The translations under genes were made by a program, and so were the position numbers. Shown here one piece after another: positions 44,501 through 55,258 of a stretch of 64,000 nt of DNA. The stretch's first letter is position 1, and every line of letters begins with the position of its first letter. Origin of the DNA: Lineus longissimus (Eukaryota > Nemertea > Pilidiophora > Heteronemertea > Lineidae); assembly GCF_910592395.1 (NCBI RefSeq), contig NC_088324.1:2606001-2670000 (forward strand). The letters run 5' to 3'. The notes under the pieces were generated by a model. The model was not told the origin of the DNA and searched no databases. It saw nothing but the letters and a program-made list of their open reading frames with translations.

Positions 44501-47500
44501 TTCACGAATATGAATAACGAATTACGAACTTATATTTTGCGGTCAGCTCTATCCTGGTTTTATGTATAAGAAGTCAATGCTTTCGTCCAGTTCCGGTCTT
44601 ATTGAAAAGCGGACGCGGCGGCGACAAAGTAGACTAGGCCAGTTCGTCACCACGAATTCAGTGGATTGGTAAAATACGGTTGATGTTCCGTAGCTCACTC
44701 AAAAATACTATAGAAACTACCGATTGAGATAAATTGCGTTTAAATAAACAATACACAAACAGAGTCACATTGTCAGATGTACCACGTTCCACACGTCACT
44801 GGTCAACTTGGATCCGCAAGAAAGTCTCGATGTACAATACGATGTACAACGTAGAATACAATCATCTTCAATCAGCTCTGCCGTAATAATAATATGCACT
44901 GCTATGCAATTCGTATACAATCAACGATCAGCAATCTCAATCCACTCGGTTGTAGTATAGATTCGTGTACATTCGTGTACTTTCTTGCACATTCTCGTAT
45001 ACATCTCTGCCCTTCGCACATGTGCTCCCAACCACACTCTCTTCACCTTTTTCATATACACCAGTCAAAGTTCTGCTTTACGAGAAGCTATACTCATATG
45101 TTCATTATATCTTCATGTTTGTGATAAACGTCGTTGCTCATATCTCTAGGGCTCATTTAGCTATAATTCTTATATTTTCTTAGAAGGAAAACTTGCAGCT
45201 GCTTTCTCAAGTGGCCGTTTTGTTTTTGAGAGAGCGAAAAGGGCTATTCTCAAGAAGCATTTACCAAAATTATAGTTCACATATTTTTACACCAGGTGGC
45301 AGGATTTTTAGCAGACAGCTTTTTACACAGTGCTTTTACAAGATTACTAACAAACAAATATAGAAATATAGAATTATAACCACGACCGAACAATTGGATG
45401 CCGAGTAACCCTGGTAAGTATAACGGACATGTTGATCAGCTCAGAAACCAATGGTCGTGTGGTATCTTTCTCGGATAAATAGCAATTCGTAATTTGAAAT
45501 TTGTAATTCGTGATATTTGCGGAAACTCGCCATTCTGCGAATTCGATCATATGAAGAAGGGATAAAGCATTGTTATGACTTTTTGATCGTATTACCTGAT
45601 GTGAAAGTCCTTCCTCACAGTATTGAGGTAGGCTTGTTTAGTTATATGGGTTATTTCCTGCATTCCAGGTTTCACCTTATGTTATTTAGAATCTGGCCAG
45701 GGTTTGGAGACAGTAACTGTTGCCCTTTACACGTCTCTGAGTTTTCTCCTCATCGTCATTGAGGCATCGTGCGGCATGGCCGTAGGTGAGTAGTCCAAGG
45801 ACTGTGTATTCTTCTCCTCGCCATTGAAGCATCATGCAGCAAGGTCGAGGGTGAGCAGTACAAGGACTGTGTATTCTTCGCCTCATCATTGAAGCAGTGT
45901 GGGGCATGGCCTAAGGTGAGTCGTCCAAGGACTGTGTATTCCTCTCCTCGTCATTGAGGCAGTGTGCGGCATGACAGTAGGTGAGATGTCCAATGACCCT
46001 GTATTCTTCTCCTCGCCACTGAGGCAGTGTGCGGAATGGCCGTAGATGAGTAGTCCGAGGAGTGCGAATTCTTCTCCTCACCATTGAGGCAGTGAGCGGC
46101 ATGGTCGTAGGCGAGTAGTCGAAAGAGTGTGTGTTCTTCACCTCGAAATGGAGACAGTGTGCGCATGACCGTAGGTGAGTAGTCCGAGGACTGCGAATGC
46201 TTCTCCTCGTGTTTCAGGCAGCGTGCGACATGGCCGTAGGTGAGTAGTCCAAGGACTGTGTATTCTTCTCCTGATCATTGGGCAGTGTGCGACATGGCTA
46301 CAGGTGGGTATTACAAGGACTGTGCATTCTTCCTCTCGCGATTGAGGCAGTGTGCGGCATGGCCGTAGGTGAGTAGTCCAAAGAGTGTGTGTTCTTCACC
46401 TCGAAATGGAGACAGTGTGCTGGATGGCCGTAGGTGAGTAGTTAAATGACTGTGTATTCTTCCCCTCGTCATTGAGGCATCGTGCGGCATGGTCGTAAGA
46501 GTGTAGTACAAGGACTGTGTATTCTTCTTCTCGCCATTGAGGCAGTGTTGGGCATGGCCGTAGGTGAGTCTTCCAAGGACTGCATATTCTTCTCTTCCTC
46601 ATTGAGGCAGCGAGCAGCATAGCCGTAGGTGAGTAGTCCAAGGACTGTGTATTCTTCTTCTCAGCATTGAGGCAGTGTACGGCATGGCCGAAGGTGAGTA
46701 GTCCAAGGACTGTGTATTCTTCTTCTCGCCATTGAGGCAGTGTGCGGCATGGACGTATATGAGTAGTCCAAGGACTGTGTATTCTTCTTCTCCCAATGGA
46801 GGCTGTTTGCGGCATGGCCGTAGGTGACTTGTACAATGAGTGTGTTTTCTTCGCCTTCGCCTCATTATTGAGGCAGTGTTCGGCACGGCCGAAGGCGAGT
46901 CGTCCAAGGACTGTATATTCTTCTTTTCGCCATTGAGGCAGTGTGCGGCATGGCCGTAGGCGAGTAGTTCAAGGACTGTGTATTCTTCACCTCGCCATTG
47001 AGGTATCGTGCGGCATGGACGTAGGTGATAGACAAGGTATGTGTATTCTTCTTCTCGCGATTGAGGCAGTGTGCGGCATGGCCGTAGGTGAGTAGTCCAC
47101 AGACTGTGTGTTCTCCTCCTCAAAATGGAGACAGTGCGTGGGATGGCTGCAGGTGAGTAGTGCAAGGACTGTGTATTCTTCCCCTCGCCATTGAGGCATC
47201 GTGTGGCATGGTCGTAAGTGATTAGTACAAGGACTGTGTATTCTTCTTCTCGCCATTGAGGCAGTGTGCGCCATGGTCGAAGGAGAGTAGTACATGGACT
47301 GTGTATTCTTCCTCTCGCGATTGAGGCTGTGTGCGGCATGACGGAAGGTGAGTATTACAGTGACTGTGTATTCTTCCTCTCGTGATTGATGCAGTGAGCG
47401 GCATGGCCGTAGGTGGGTAGTCCAAAGACTGTGTTTTCTTAACCTCGAATTGGAAACAGTGTGTGGCACGGCCGTAGGCGAGTCGTCCAAGGACTGTGAA

Positions 47501-50500
47501 TTCTTCTTCTCGCCATTGAGGCAGTGTGCGGTATGGCCGTAGGTGATTAGTCCAAAGACTGTGTGTTCTTCACCTCGAAATGGAGACAGTGTCTGGGATG
47601 GCTGTAGGTGAGTAGTTCAATGACTGTGTATTCTTCCCCTCGCCATTGAGGCATCGTGGGGAATGGTCGTAAGTGTGTAGTACAATGACTGTGTATTCTT
47701 CTCCTCACCATTGAGGCAGTGTGTGGCATGGCCGAGAGTGAGTAATACAAGGACTGTGTATTCATCCTCTCCCGATTGAGGCAGTGTGCGGCTTGGTCGT
47801 AGGTGAGTAGTCGAAGGACTGTGTATTCTTCTTCGCACCATTGATGCAGTGTACGGCATGGCCGAAGGTGAGTAGTTCAAGGACTGTGTATTCTTCTTCT
47901 CGCCATTGAGGCAGTGTGCGGCATGGCCGTAGGTGAGTAGTCCAAAGACTGTGTGTTCTTCACCTCGAAATGGAGACAGTTTGCAGGATGGCCTTAGGTG
48001 AGTAGTTCAAGGACTGTGTATTCTTCCCCTCGCCATTGAGGCATCGTGCGGAATGGTCGTAAGTGTGTAGTACGATGACTGTGTATTCTTCTACTCACCA
48101 TTGAGACAGTGTGTGGCATGGCCGATGGTGAGTAATACAAGGACTGTGTATTCTTTTTCTCGCCATTGAGGAAGTGTGTAGCATGGCCGTAGGTGACTAG
48201 TACACGGACTGCGTATTCTTCACCTCATCATTGAGGCAGTGTGCGGCTAGGCCGTAGGCGAGTCTTCCAATGACTGTGTATTCTTCTCTTTACCATTGAG
48301 GCAGTGTGCGGCTAGGCCATAGGTGAGTCTTCCAAGGACTGTGTATTCTTCTCTTCGTCATTGAGGCATTGTGCGGCACGGCCGCAGGTGAGTAGTCCAA
48401 GGACTCTGTACTCTTCTCCTCGCCATTGAGGCAGTGTGAGGCATGGTCGTAGGTGAGTAGTTCAATGACTGTGTATTCCTCACCTCGCCATTGAGGTATC
48501 GTGCGGCATGGCCGTAGGTGAAAAGTCCAATGACTCTGTAATCTTTTCCTCATCATTGAGGCAGTGTGCGGCATGGTCGTAGGTGTGAAGCTCAAGGACT
48601 GTGTATTCTTTCACTCGCCATTGGGGCATCGTGCAGCATGGCCGTTGGTGAAAAATCCAATGACTGTGAATTCTTTTCCTCGTCATTGAGGCAGTGTGCG
48701 GCATGGGTGAAGGTAAAACTTTCAAGGACTGTGCATTCTTCCACTCGCCATTGAGGCATCGTGCGGCATGGCCGTTGGTGAAAAATCCAATGACTGTGAA
48801 TTCTTCCCCTCGACATTGAGGCAGTGTGCGTCGTCTCAGGACTGTGTAATCTTTTCCTTGTCTTTTAGGCAGTGTGCGGCACGGCCGTAGGTGAGTCGTC
48901 CAATGACTGTGCATTATTTTTCTTGTCATTAGGGAGTATGAGGCATGGCCGTAGGTGAGCAGTACAAGGACTCATCACTGAGGCAGTGTGCGGCATGGCC
49001 GTAGTTGAGTCGTCCAATGGCTGTGTATTATTTTTCTTGTCATTAGGGAGTATGAGGCATGGCCGTAGGTGAGCAGTACAAGGACTCATCACTGAGGCAG
49101 TGTGCGGCATGGCCGTAGTTGAGTCGTCCAATGGCTGTGTATTCTTCCCCTTGCCATTGAGGCATCGTGCGGTATGGCCGTAGGTAAAAAGTCCAATGAC
49201 TGTGTATTTTTCTTCTCGCCATTGAAGCAGTGTGCGGCATTGCCATATGTGAGTAGTTCAAGGACAGTGTTTTCTTCTCCGCTTGTTTGAGGCAGTGTGC
49301 GGCATTGCCGTAGGTGAGTCGTCGAAGGACCGGTATTCTTCTCTTCATCATTGAGGCAGTGTGCGGCACGGCCGTAGGTGAGTCGTCCAATGACTGTGTA
49401 TTCTTCTCTTCATCATTGAGGCAGTGTGCGGCATGGCTGTATGTGAGTAGTCCAATGACTGTGTAATCTTTTCCTAAGCATTGAGGCAGTGTGTGGCATG
49501 GCCGTAGGTGAGTCGTCCAATGACTGTGTAATATTTTTTTATCATTGAGGCAGTGTGCGGCATGGCCGTAGGTGAGTAGTACAATGACTGTGTAGTCTTC
49601 CTCTCGCGATTGAGGTAGTATGCGGCATTGCCGTAGTTGAGTAGTCCAAGGACTGTGTATTCTTCTCCTCGCCATTGAGGCAGGGTGCGGCATGGCGCAT
49701 GTGAGTAGTCCAAGGAATGTGTATTCTTCTCCTCGCCATTGAGGCATCATGCGGCATGGCCGTAGGTGCAGTACAAGGACTGTGTATTCATCATTGAGGC
49801 AGTGTGCGGCGTGGCCGTAGGTGAGTAGTCCAAGGACTGTGTATTCTTCTCTTCGTATTCGAGGGAGTGTGCGGCATGACCGCAGGTGAGTAGTCCAAGG
49901 ACTGTGTAATCTTCTCCTCGTGTTTGAGGCAGTTTGCGGCGTGGCCGTAGGTGAGTCGTCCAAGGACTGTGTATTGTTCTCCTCGTCATTGAGGCAGTGC
50001 GGCATGGCCGTTGGTGAGTGGTCCAAGGACTGTGCATTCTTCTCTTCGTATTCGAGGGAGTGTGCGGCATGGCCGCAGGTGAGTAGTCCAAGGACTGTGT
50101 AATCTTCTCCTCGTGTTTGAGGCAGTTTGCGGCATGGCAGTAGGTGAGAAGTCCAATGACCGTTTAATCTTCTCCTCGCCGCTGAGGCAGTGTGCGGCAT
50201 GGCCGTAGGTGAGTAATCCAAGGACTGTGTATTCTTATTCTCGCCATTGAGGTATCGTGCGGCATGGCCGTAGGTTAGTAGTTAAAGGACTGTGTATTCT
50301 ACACTTCGTCACTGAGGCATGGCCGTAGGTGAGTTGTCCAGGGACTGTGTATTTTTCTCCTCGTCTTTGAGGCCATTTACGGCATGGCCCTAATTGAGTA
50401 GTCCAAGGACTGTGTATTCTTCTCTGATCTTAAAAATCTGAAAACGAGTAAAATAATTAACGCCAGACACCGTTAGCTGACCACGTACGGCAGTTCATAC

Positions 50501-51316
50501 CTTTTCATAAACAGCTTTCAAACCAAGTATTACCAACGGTTTGGCCTAATTTCGGCATGTTGTTATGAAAGTGTCCAACGCAGTGAAGTGCGAGTGGTGC
50601 GTTACGTCAGGTAGTTCCACGTGGGCTAGGAAAGACTCTATTTCGCTGCTGGTTACAATGACAAGTTACCTGCTTGATTAGACCTTATGTTAACCCTATA
50701 GATGCGATGTACTGCCACTTTTATTAAATTTAATTCGACAAACTTTCTGGGACACACTATAGAAGGCCTTAAATTTACCCCATTACGGGCCTAGAAAGTG
50801 CACTATGTAAATACCTGGCTGGACGTATGGAGTGAGAAACTAGAGTAATTAGATTCTGCACATTTCCTTCCAAGTGGTAAACTCCCACACTAGATTACAT
50901 CGCCCAATATAGTTCAGCATAACAATGTCAGTTATTGCGCCACTCAATATCTAAAAGGGTTTACCATGTTCATTGCAGACATAAAGGAGTTCGCACGATA
51001 TGATTATCTGTGCTACTTGTTGGCCGGCCTGACCATTGCCTTCTTTCTAGTAGCGTTTCTACCCTCAGTTGTCTGGTACCGGAGGGCCAGGGCAGCTATT
51101 GAGGGGCTCTTGGTCGAAGACGGATCTAGCAGGGAGGAACACACAACCGAGCTGTTCGTTTCAACTGGGCACCACCAGAGGGAGCAGTTTGAGTCGTTGG
51201 TACTGTCAGATACCTCCGAGTTTTCTTCAGATCAAATCCGGGCTAATTGTGGGCAGATGCAAACTCATGTGAGCTCAAAACTTACACTGAGTAAAACAGA
51301 CCAATTGAAGGAATAA
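29503..51316 (+). CDS. Divergent POT/SLC15-family transporter (lysosomal SLC15A3/A4-like)
   Basis: Nine exons: 29503-29728, 34552-34650, 35199-35263, 36387-36526, 36904-37091, 37832-38049, 43356-43518, 43621-43773, 50979-51316. Each has GT donor and AG acceptor; phases agree at all eight junctions, giving 1590 nt, 529 aa. The N-terminus has EETSLL, an acidic dileucine like that of lysosomal SLC15A4. Exon 1 holds TM1. Exons 1-2 give TM2 and TDTIAGRY, matching the A-motif loop (ADxxxGRY). Exon 4 has the POT signature in degenerate form: GIILVLPTLTIFTMDQVE aligns with GxGxxKPxVxxFGxDQF, keeping the DQ. Exon 6 is the charged central loop plus TM7; exons 7-8 hold TM8-9; exon 9 the last TM (LCYLLAGLTIAFFLVAFL) and an acidic tail. 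About 60 residues of the usual TM10-11 region have no visible exon. The ExxER motif of TM1 is not conserved, so proton coupling may be altered. AATAAA lies near 51449. ATG choice: first good Met in frame; an acceptor-like cttag just precedes it. Confidence 0.8.
30015..34326. repeat. 36-bp satellite array (~119 units) in intron 1 of the SLC15-like gene
   Basis: Unit: aacatacaccaagacttgcc followed by ctgatgcttccaactg. Because 36 is a multiple of three and the unit lacks stops in several frames, long false ORFs (up to 604 codons, minus strand) arise. Variants (aacagaaca, aacataaca, -2-bp units with gaactacacc) form higher-order repeats: ~431 bp (12 units) at about 31.1-31.8 kb and 324 bp (9 units) at about 32.05-32.4 kb. 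Confidence 0.95.
34736..34913. mobile_element. Tc1/mariner-like MITE, best-preserved copy
   Basis: Ends cagtggaacctcccttagcg and (reverse complement of the right end) caatagaacctctctattaa, flanked by TA on both sides (34734-34735 and 34914-34915). 178 bp, no coding capacity. In intron 2 of the SLC15-like gene. Confidence 0.8.
35425..36440 (+). repeat. 86-bp array duplicating an intron 3' end plus exon start
   Basis: Twelve units (first partial, last leading into exon 4 at 36387). Each contains a branch-point-like ctaac, a pyrimidine tract cttcccttcac, AG or TG, and the first ~54 nt of exon 4 (gtaaactgtttgttgggggc...). Eight units keep AG at the acceptor (for example 35595, 35682, 35768 and the used one at 36385-36386); three have TG. 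Most units carry an in-frame TGA about 18 codons after the acceptor. Two units have expanded G runs (about 35425-35445 and 35957-35977). Confidence 0.9.
37285..37380 (-). repeat. Possible tRNA-derived SINE relic
   Basis: On the minus strand, gagttcgaacccgctcgagg matches a tRNA B box, with a worn A-box-like caaattgggtaagtgg about 45 bases upstream. No paired acceptor stem, so not a functional tRNA. In intron 5 of the SLC15-like gene. Confidence 0.4.
39430..39545. promoter_or_regulatory. Cluster of CRE-type palindromes
   Basis: Two abutting perfect TGACGTCA palindromes (39443-39458) are followed by TGACGTCG near 39471 and 39510 and several gtgacgcg motifs in a short CpG-rich stretch inside intron 6. 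It could be an enhancer or the end of a mobile element. Confidence 0.45.
39931..39962. repeat. Perfect 13-bp hairpin
   Basis: agaccatatccac, a 6-base loop and gtggatatggtct form a perfect stem. Purpose unknown; possibly a transposon terminus (Helitron-like 3' hairpin considered, but no CTRR end follows). Confidence 0.6.
40869..41174 (+). CDS. THAP-domain zinc-finger protein (101 aa)
   Basis: Full THAP module: Cys-x4-Cys at residues 4-9 (CVAPNC), the FHEFPKP block, RKLWIRKC tryptophan, Cys-x2-His in LCSDHF, and the closing AVPT motif. This C2CH finger binds DNA and is found in P-element-like transposases and host regulators. The protein ends ~10 residues after AVPT, so there is no transposase domain. 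ATG at 40869 lies just before the first finger cysteine, as in other THAP proteins. Confidence 0.8.
   Translation: MVYCVAPNCVKDSTKNNRMTDGTHFHEFPKPVERERRKLWIRKCKPLECWKPGPSAKLCSDHFINTDYHMKPDISIQLNIKCHLLKTAVPTMSIAFNARGC
41350..41721 (-). pseudogene. P2X7-tail-like cysteine-rich ORF with one in-frame stop
   Basis: ATG at 41721 opens an acidic Ser/Glu N-terminus (MASAYSSESESSEFEDV) containing VEPYMFEP. A TAG at 41571-41569 interrupts, then the same frame continues with the DGCRCITC cluster and a later Cys. Invertebrate proteins with the P2X7 C-terminal cysteine domain share an acidic start, a PYxFEP motif and a (D)WCxCGxC cluster, so family membership is likely but the Trp and Gly of that cluster are lost. 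Confidence 0.5.
42330..42470 (+). other. Acceptor-like site with short open frame, no role shown
   Basis: ctctgttttacag is a good acceptor and a ~26-codon frame follows (PDGDDQHLFCSATASVTDIG) before a stop. It does not match SLC15 and is not needed for phase continuity between exons 6 and 7. Could be an exon of another transcript or chance. Confidence 0.25.
44465..45545. mobile_element. Inverted-repeat element with gagtttccgcaaat arms
   Basis: gagtttccgcaaatttcacga at about 44488 is matched in reverse complement at about 45508-45532 (tcgtgatatttgcggaaactc), with additional aattacgaa/ttcgtaatt motifs. ~1.1 kb, no coding frame; intron 8 of the SLC15-like gene. Confidence 0.6.
45735..50434. repeat. 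65-bp satellite array (~72 units) in intron 8 of the SLC15-like gene
   Basis: Consensus unit: aaggactgtgtattcttctc, ctcgccattgaggcagtgtg, cggcatggccgtaggtgagt, agtcc. Each unit contains gtaggtgagtag, a strong donor-like sequence (AG|GTGAGT), on the plus strand. All open frames here are shadows of the repeat. Confidence 0.95.
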
Positions 51317-51447
51317 TGTATTAACGAGCGCCACATTGACCAACCTGCCCTTGGCTAAGTGTTGTAGTTACCGTCACTTCTCTTGCCCTGAGCAAGCCAA
51401 TTGAGTGAACGTCAGTGACAGCTGCAAGCGATGTCGAATATTCGATG

Positions 51448-51453
51448 TAATAA
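51448..51453 (+). terminator. Candidate poly(A) signal of the SLC15-like gene
   Basis: AATAAA (gtaataaagtagg) ~130 bp after the stop codon at 51316. Confidence 0.5.
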
Positions 51454-51459
51454 AGTAGG

Positions 51460-51574
51460 ATGGGGTAATTGCAGCCCAGGTTTAATTGTAGCGCCTGCCT
51501 ATGATATTAATTGATATCCCCATGCTTCAAACAATGCAGGGGATACAAATAAACCGGGGCTACAATTACCCCAT
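51460..51574. mobile_element. Foldback MITE, ~115 bp
   Basis: Arms atggggtaattgcagcccag and (reverse complement of right) atggggtaattgtagccccg are nearly identical inverted repeats enclosing ~60 bp. No coding capacity. Confidence 0.75.
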
Positions 51575-51789
51575 TTGACTCTATATGGTTTAAACTGGTC
51601 ACGGAGTGCAGGGGAAGTCATTGGTACCTTGTTGTCTTTTTGCTCCTTTGGAAGGCTAGGCAGACTAGCACTACCTCAACATTGGCGTATGTCGTGTTGT
51701 CATCCCTTCGGTATGGTTGTGTGGCCGTATCAGTTTATAAGATCAAGCAAAACCAAAATCATGTTGTTGTAGGAGTCGAGTCAGAAATG

Positions 51790-52475
51790 ACCTCCTCGGC
51801 CACAACGTTTTGTGATCTATATGTTGTTCAATATAAAGGACTTCTTGGGCCACCCCTTATGGTAATATATATATATATTGTTCCAGATAAACGACTTCTT
51901 GGGCCACCCCTTTTTGTAATCTATATATTGTTCAAGGTAAAATACTTCCTGGGCCACCCCCTTTTTGTGATCTATATGTTGTTGAATGTAAATGACTTCC
52001 TGTGCTACCCCATTTTGTAATCTATATATTGTTCAAGGCAAGGATTTCCTGTGCTACCCCATCTTGTACTCTATATGTTCTTCAAGGCAAAGGATTTCCT
52101 GGGCTACCCCATTTTGTATTCTATATATTGTTAATAGCAAGGATTTCATGGGCTACCCCATTTTGTATTCTATATATTGTTCAAGGCAATACTTTCCTGG
52201 GTTACCCCATTTTGTATTCTATATATTGTTCAAGGCAAGGATTTCCTGGGCTACCCCATTTTGTATTCTATATATTGTTCAAGGCAAGGATTTCCTGGGC
52301 TACCCCATTTTGTATTCTATATATTGTTCAAGGCAAGGATGTCCTTGGCTACCCCTTTTTGTAATCGCGGTAACTGACTTCCTGGGTTACCCCATTTTGT
52401 AATCTATATGTTGTTCAAGGTGGATGACTTCTTGGGCCACCCCTTCCTGTAATCTGTATATAGTTCAAATGTAAC
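51790..52475. repeat. 49-bp minisatellite, ~13 units
   Basis: Unit: gggctaccccattttgtatt, ctatatattgttcaaggcaa, ggatttcct. Early units are diverged (gggccaccccttt). Because 49 is 3n+1, the same peptides appear in rotation in three frames; none is a gene. Confidence 0.9.
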
Positions 52476-52639
52476 GAACTTCTAAAGCAACACATGAAAT
52501 CATATAATGCACTAACAAAACAATTGGAATTTCTTGATTGTGAACCACAAAAATATTCGAAAAGATTGAGAAGAATAATTCTTCACAACGACAAAAATTA
52601 CTTCACAAAACTGTCGAAGAATAGGTGTGAGTACGAGTG

Positions 52640-52815
52640 TAAGTGTGAATGTTGCTTTGTATCTATCATCTGAATAGTTTTATAGAAGGTGCAGCTGTAA
52701 ATGTAGCCTATGTTTCTATCATCTGAATAGTTTTGTAGAAGTTGCAGGTGTGAATGTAGCCTGTATTTCTATCATCTCAATAGTTTCATAGAAGTTGAAG
52801 GTGTGAATGTAGCAG
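52640..52815. repeat. ~58-bp tandem repeat, three units
   Basis: Units contain tatcatctgaatagttttat, agaagttgcaggtgtgaatg and tagcc. Confidence 0.8.
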
Positions 52816-52829
52816 TAAAATGAAAGTGA

Positions 52830-52975
52830 GATCTACGATTGTTGTAGAAAAAAGGGCCAAAATCGATCAATTGAAGTTGCCTTAATTCCAATACAAAACC
52901 GAATAATCTAGCATGCACTTTCATTATACTTTACAGACTTACTACAACATGTAAAGTCTGTACTGTCTGTAAGAA
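52830..52975. repeat. Repeat shared with the Polinton at 59.5-59.7 kb
   Basis: gagatctacgattgttgtag, gttgccttaattccaatac, aaaaccga and tgtaaagtctgtact blocks recur in the same order and orientation at about 59535-59740 inside the Polinton region. It may be a subterminal piece of that element family. Confidence 0.65.
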
Positions 52976-54600
52976 GTAACTACACCAATTGCACTTAGGT
53001 AGGATTCAGGACAAGATTGGGCAGTTTCTGAATCGCCACCAGGGGCGTTATTTGGGAAACATATGGGCCGAGGTCTGTTTATTTTATTGCAAAGTAGTTT
53101 GAGAGTTTACCGGTAGGTGGCGTATGGGGCGGCTTTTTTAGCTCAGCTGACAAAGTCAGCGAAGATGGTAATGTTACTAAGGGAATGGTGTCTGTCCTTC
53201 CTTCCGTGTCACTTTTGGGCATTTTGTAACCGCAAGGCCTAGGGTGCTAAATTAGGCGTAACCCTAGATGAACTCAGAAACCAAAAATCAGCGCGATCCG
53301 ACCTCCATTAAGCGAATGAGGTCATCGGGAAGTTAAAACTTCATTCCTTTATACCTCGGTCCACAGAGGAAATATTGTTTTCACATCAGGCCGAATATTT
53401 TCTGATAATTTTTCATTTTTACTTGTAATGGAATTAGTTTAGTTTTCACCACCAGTTGGCGCTACAGGCACATTTAACTGAATTTTTGACGATTCAAAAG
53501 CCGGGGCTATGACGTATAGTTGCGCAGTTGTATTCTGCGCATGGAATTGGCCAAGGAACCAGGCTATATTTCAGCATACCCACTGCGACCAGTCTAAAGA
53601 TGGAAGATTGATTTTGCAACACGGTGTAATGTTTTTGAGTGTTTCTGTTTTTGAGTGTTTCCCCTCATTGTTTGGGAACGCTCAAAAACAGATTGACGAG
53701 TATTTCTGTGTATCCCCCCTATTCAAAAGTCATGGTCTCTCTAGCTGCCTTTTGTTTGGAAACACTGAAACATGGGGAACAACCACAGATGTTACAACGG
53801 TAACCAATTTTCTGCTAAAAAGAAGTATAGTAGGCGATATTATCACTAATTCCTTTCAGTGGGTAGTCATAAGGTCTTTAGGGACTACTTTCAGAAATTA
53901 GTTATTGAACATTTGACCACGTGACAATTCTGTGAAAAAGATATTAGAAGTGCACGCTCTGTTCGCGAATTATTTTGAAGTGGAGAATTCCCACAAGTAT
54001 GTGCAGTGAATCGGCATGATTCTGTTTGCATTTTAGTTTTTAGTACTACGATTCTTACATGAGTAAAAAGTAGACATTCCAAGCAACACAATAATATTAC
54101 TCCCATAAAAATTGATTCAAAATTGACGGAGCCACGGCATTCTGTTCGGCAATTGGCAGCGTTGATGAAATACATTGCATGCTAATGCATGCCAAATGGC
54201 ACACTTTAAAAAGCGCTCATTGGACAACGTAGGGAGTCACCAGAAATTACGTCATCGCTGGTCTAAATAAAAAGTAGATGGGTTCCCGATCGACTCACTA
54301 GGGATACGGAGTAGAGCACAATGTCATGAAAAACGACCCTTTGTAAATTCCAATCACCTTAAAATAGCTATTTGCCAATCTTCCCAATTAACAAACTCAG
54401 CTGCAGGAGATGTATCTATTGTATCAGCCGCTTGCTGAATAGTTGTAACGTTTAAGTCGGGGTGAACCTCTCTCGTTAAGAAACCAATGCGTTCTGAAAA
54501 CACTGCGTTGCTCGGTAACAAGACATAGTGCATCTTAGCAACGTCACAACACGATTTGCCAAATAGGCCTACTTAATCATAGTTCGATGCATGACACTTT
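52976..54600. other. Spacer between minisatellites and Polinton, no gene seen
   Basis: One 130-codon plus-strand frame at 53509-53901 shows no recognisable domain and no splice or promoter context. I do not call it. Confidence 0.4.
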
Positions 54601-54627
54601 ATCAAACCCTGGGGATCAAAATAATGA

Positions 54628-55256
54628 TGTCTGTGTTTAATCGAGCATAGCTTGAATCGACTTAGGTCGCGGAGCATAGCTTCAATAGCTATACCAGACC
54701 CGCAATTACCATTCAGAGTAGGTCGCACCGAACTGTTTGAATTGTGTCGGTTGTACATGTGAGTGAATTTAATAAACATTTTTGATCTAAATAATGAGTG
54801 ATAGAAATCAAAAGGTTAAATGTCCAACCTGTAATAAATACATTTCATACAGCAATATGGCAGTTAACAGGAAGACGAAGGGGCATTTAGATAAGAAAGG
54901 GTTACATGTCCTTTCTTTTCCATCAACAATACATGGTGTAGATAAGAAGCTTGCCTTTGAGACTGAGGAGCATGTTAGCATAACAAAATTTGAAGGAATT
55001 GAAGTAGTGAAGGAGTTTGATAATCCTGTGGTTACCATTAGAGTGAATATTGATAGAGGTTTATGAATACAAGGAGAAATTAGAGCAAGTACTTTTTAAG
55101 CTAAATGATAACCACAATAAAATAAACATATCAGTCTTCGACCGTTGAGCATAGCTTTAATTGACCTTTTGTCGCAGAGTAGAGCTTGAATTGGCCTTTG
55201 GCTGTAGATCATAGCTTGAATCGACCTTCAGTCGCAGAGCAGAACTTTAATCGACA
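54628..55256 (+). repeat. ~31-bp gagcatagcttgaatcgac repeat clusters
   Basis: Units like gagcatagcttgaatcgac plus cttcagtcgca occur at about 54640-54690 (two) and 55145-55256 (four). Similar gagcaaagctcgacttcg words recur at 57168 and 57206, inside polymerase sequence. Degenerate direct repeats, role unknown. Confidence 0.65.
54794..55066 (+). CDS. Small zinc-finger-like Polinton ORF (90 aa)
   Basis: Intact frame with CPTCNKYISYSN and HLDKKG near the start (a possible Cys-Cys-His cluster), then beta-rich sequence ending VTIRVNIDRGL. It lies just upstream of polymerase fragments on the same strand and may be a leader piece of the polymerase ORF or a separate accessory gene. Not recognised further. 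Confidence 0.4.
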   Translation: MSDRNQKVKCPTCNKYISYSNMAVNRKTKGHLDKKGLHVLSFPSTIHGVDKKLAFETEEHVSITKFEGIEVVKEFDNPVVTIRVNIDRGL

Positions 55257-55258
55257 AG

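Noticed and set aside
45181-45380. Possible missing TM10-11 exon of the SLC15-like gene after an acceptor-like tttcttag
   Set aside because: The translated frame does not resemble the family, and it lies inside the inverted-repeat element at 44.5-45.5 kb.
49043-50221. 392-codon minus-strand open frame
   Set aside because: Shadow of the 65-bp satellite; overlapping frames of similar length contain the same rotating peptides.
51992-52402. 136-codon plus-strand frame with YPILYSIYCSRQ repeats
   Set aside because: 49-bp minisatellite; the same peptides rotate through all three frames.
53509-53901. 130-codon plus-strand frame
   Set aside because: No recognisable domain, no splice or promoter context, composition like neighbouring non-coding DNA.
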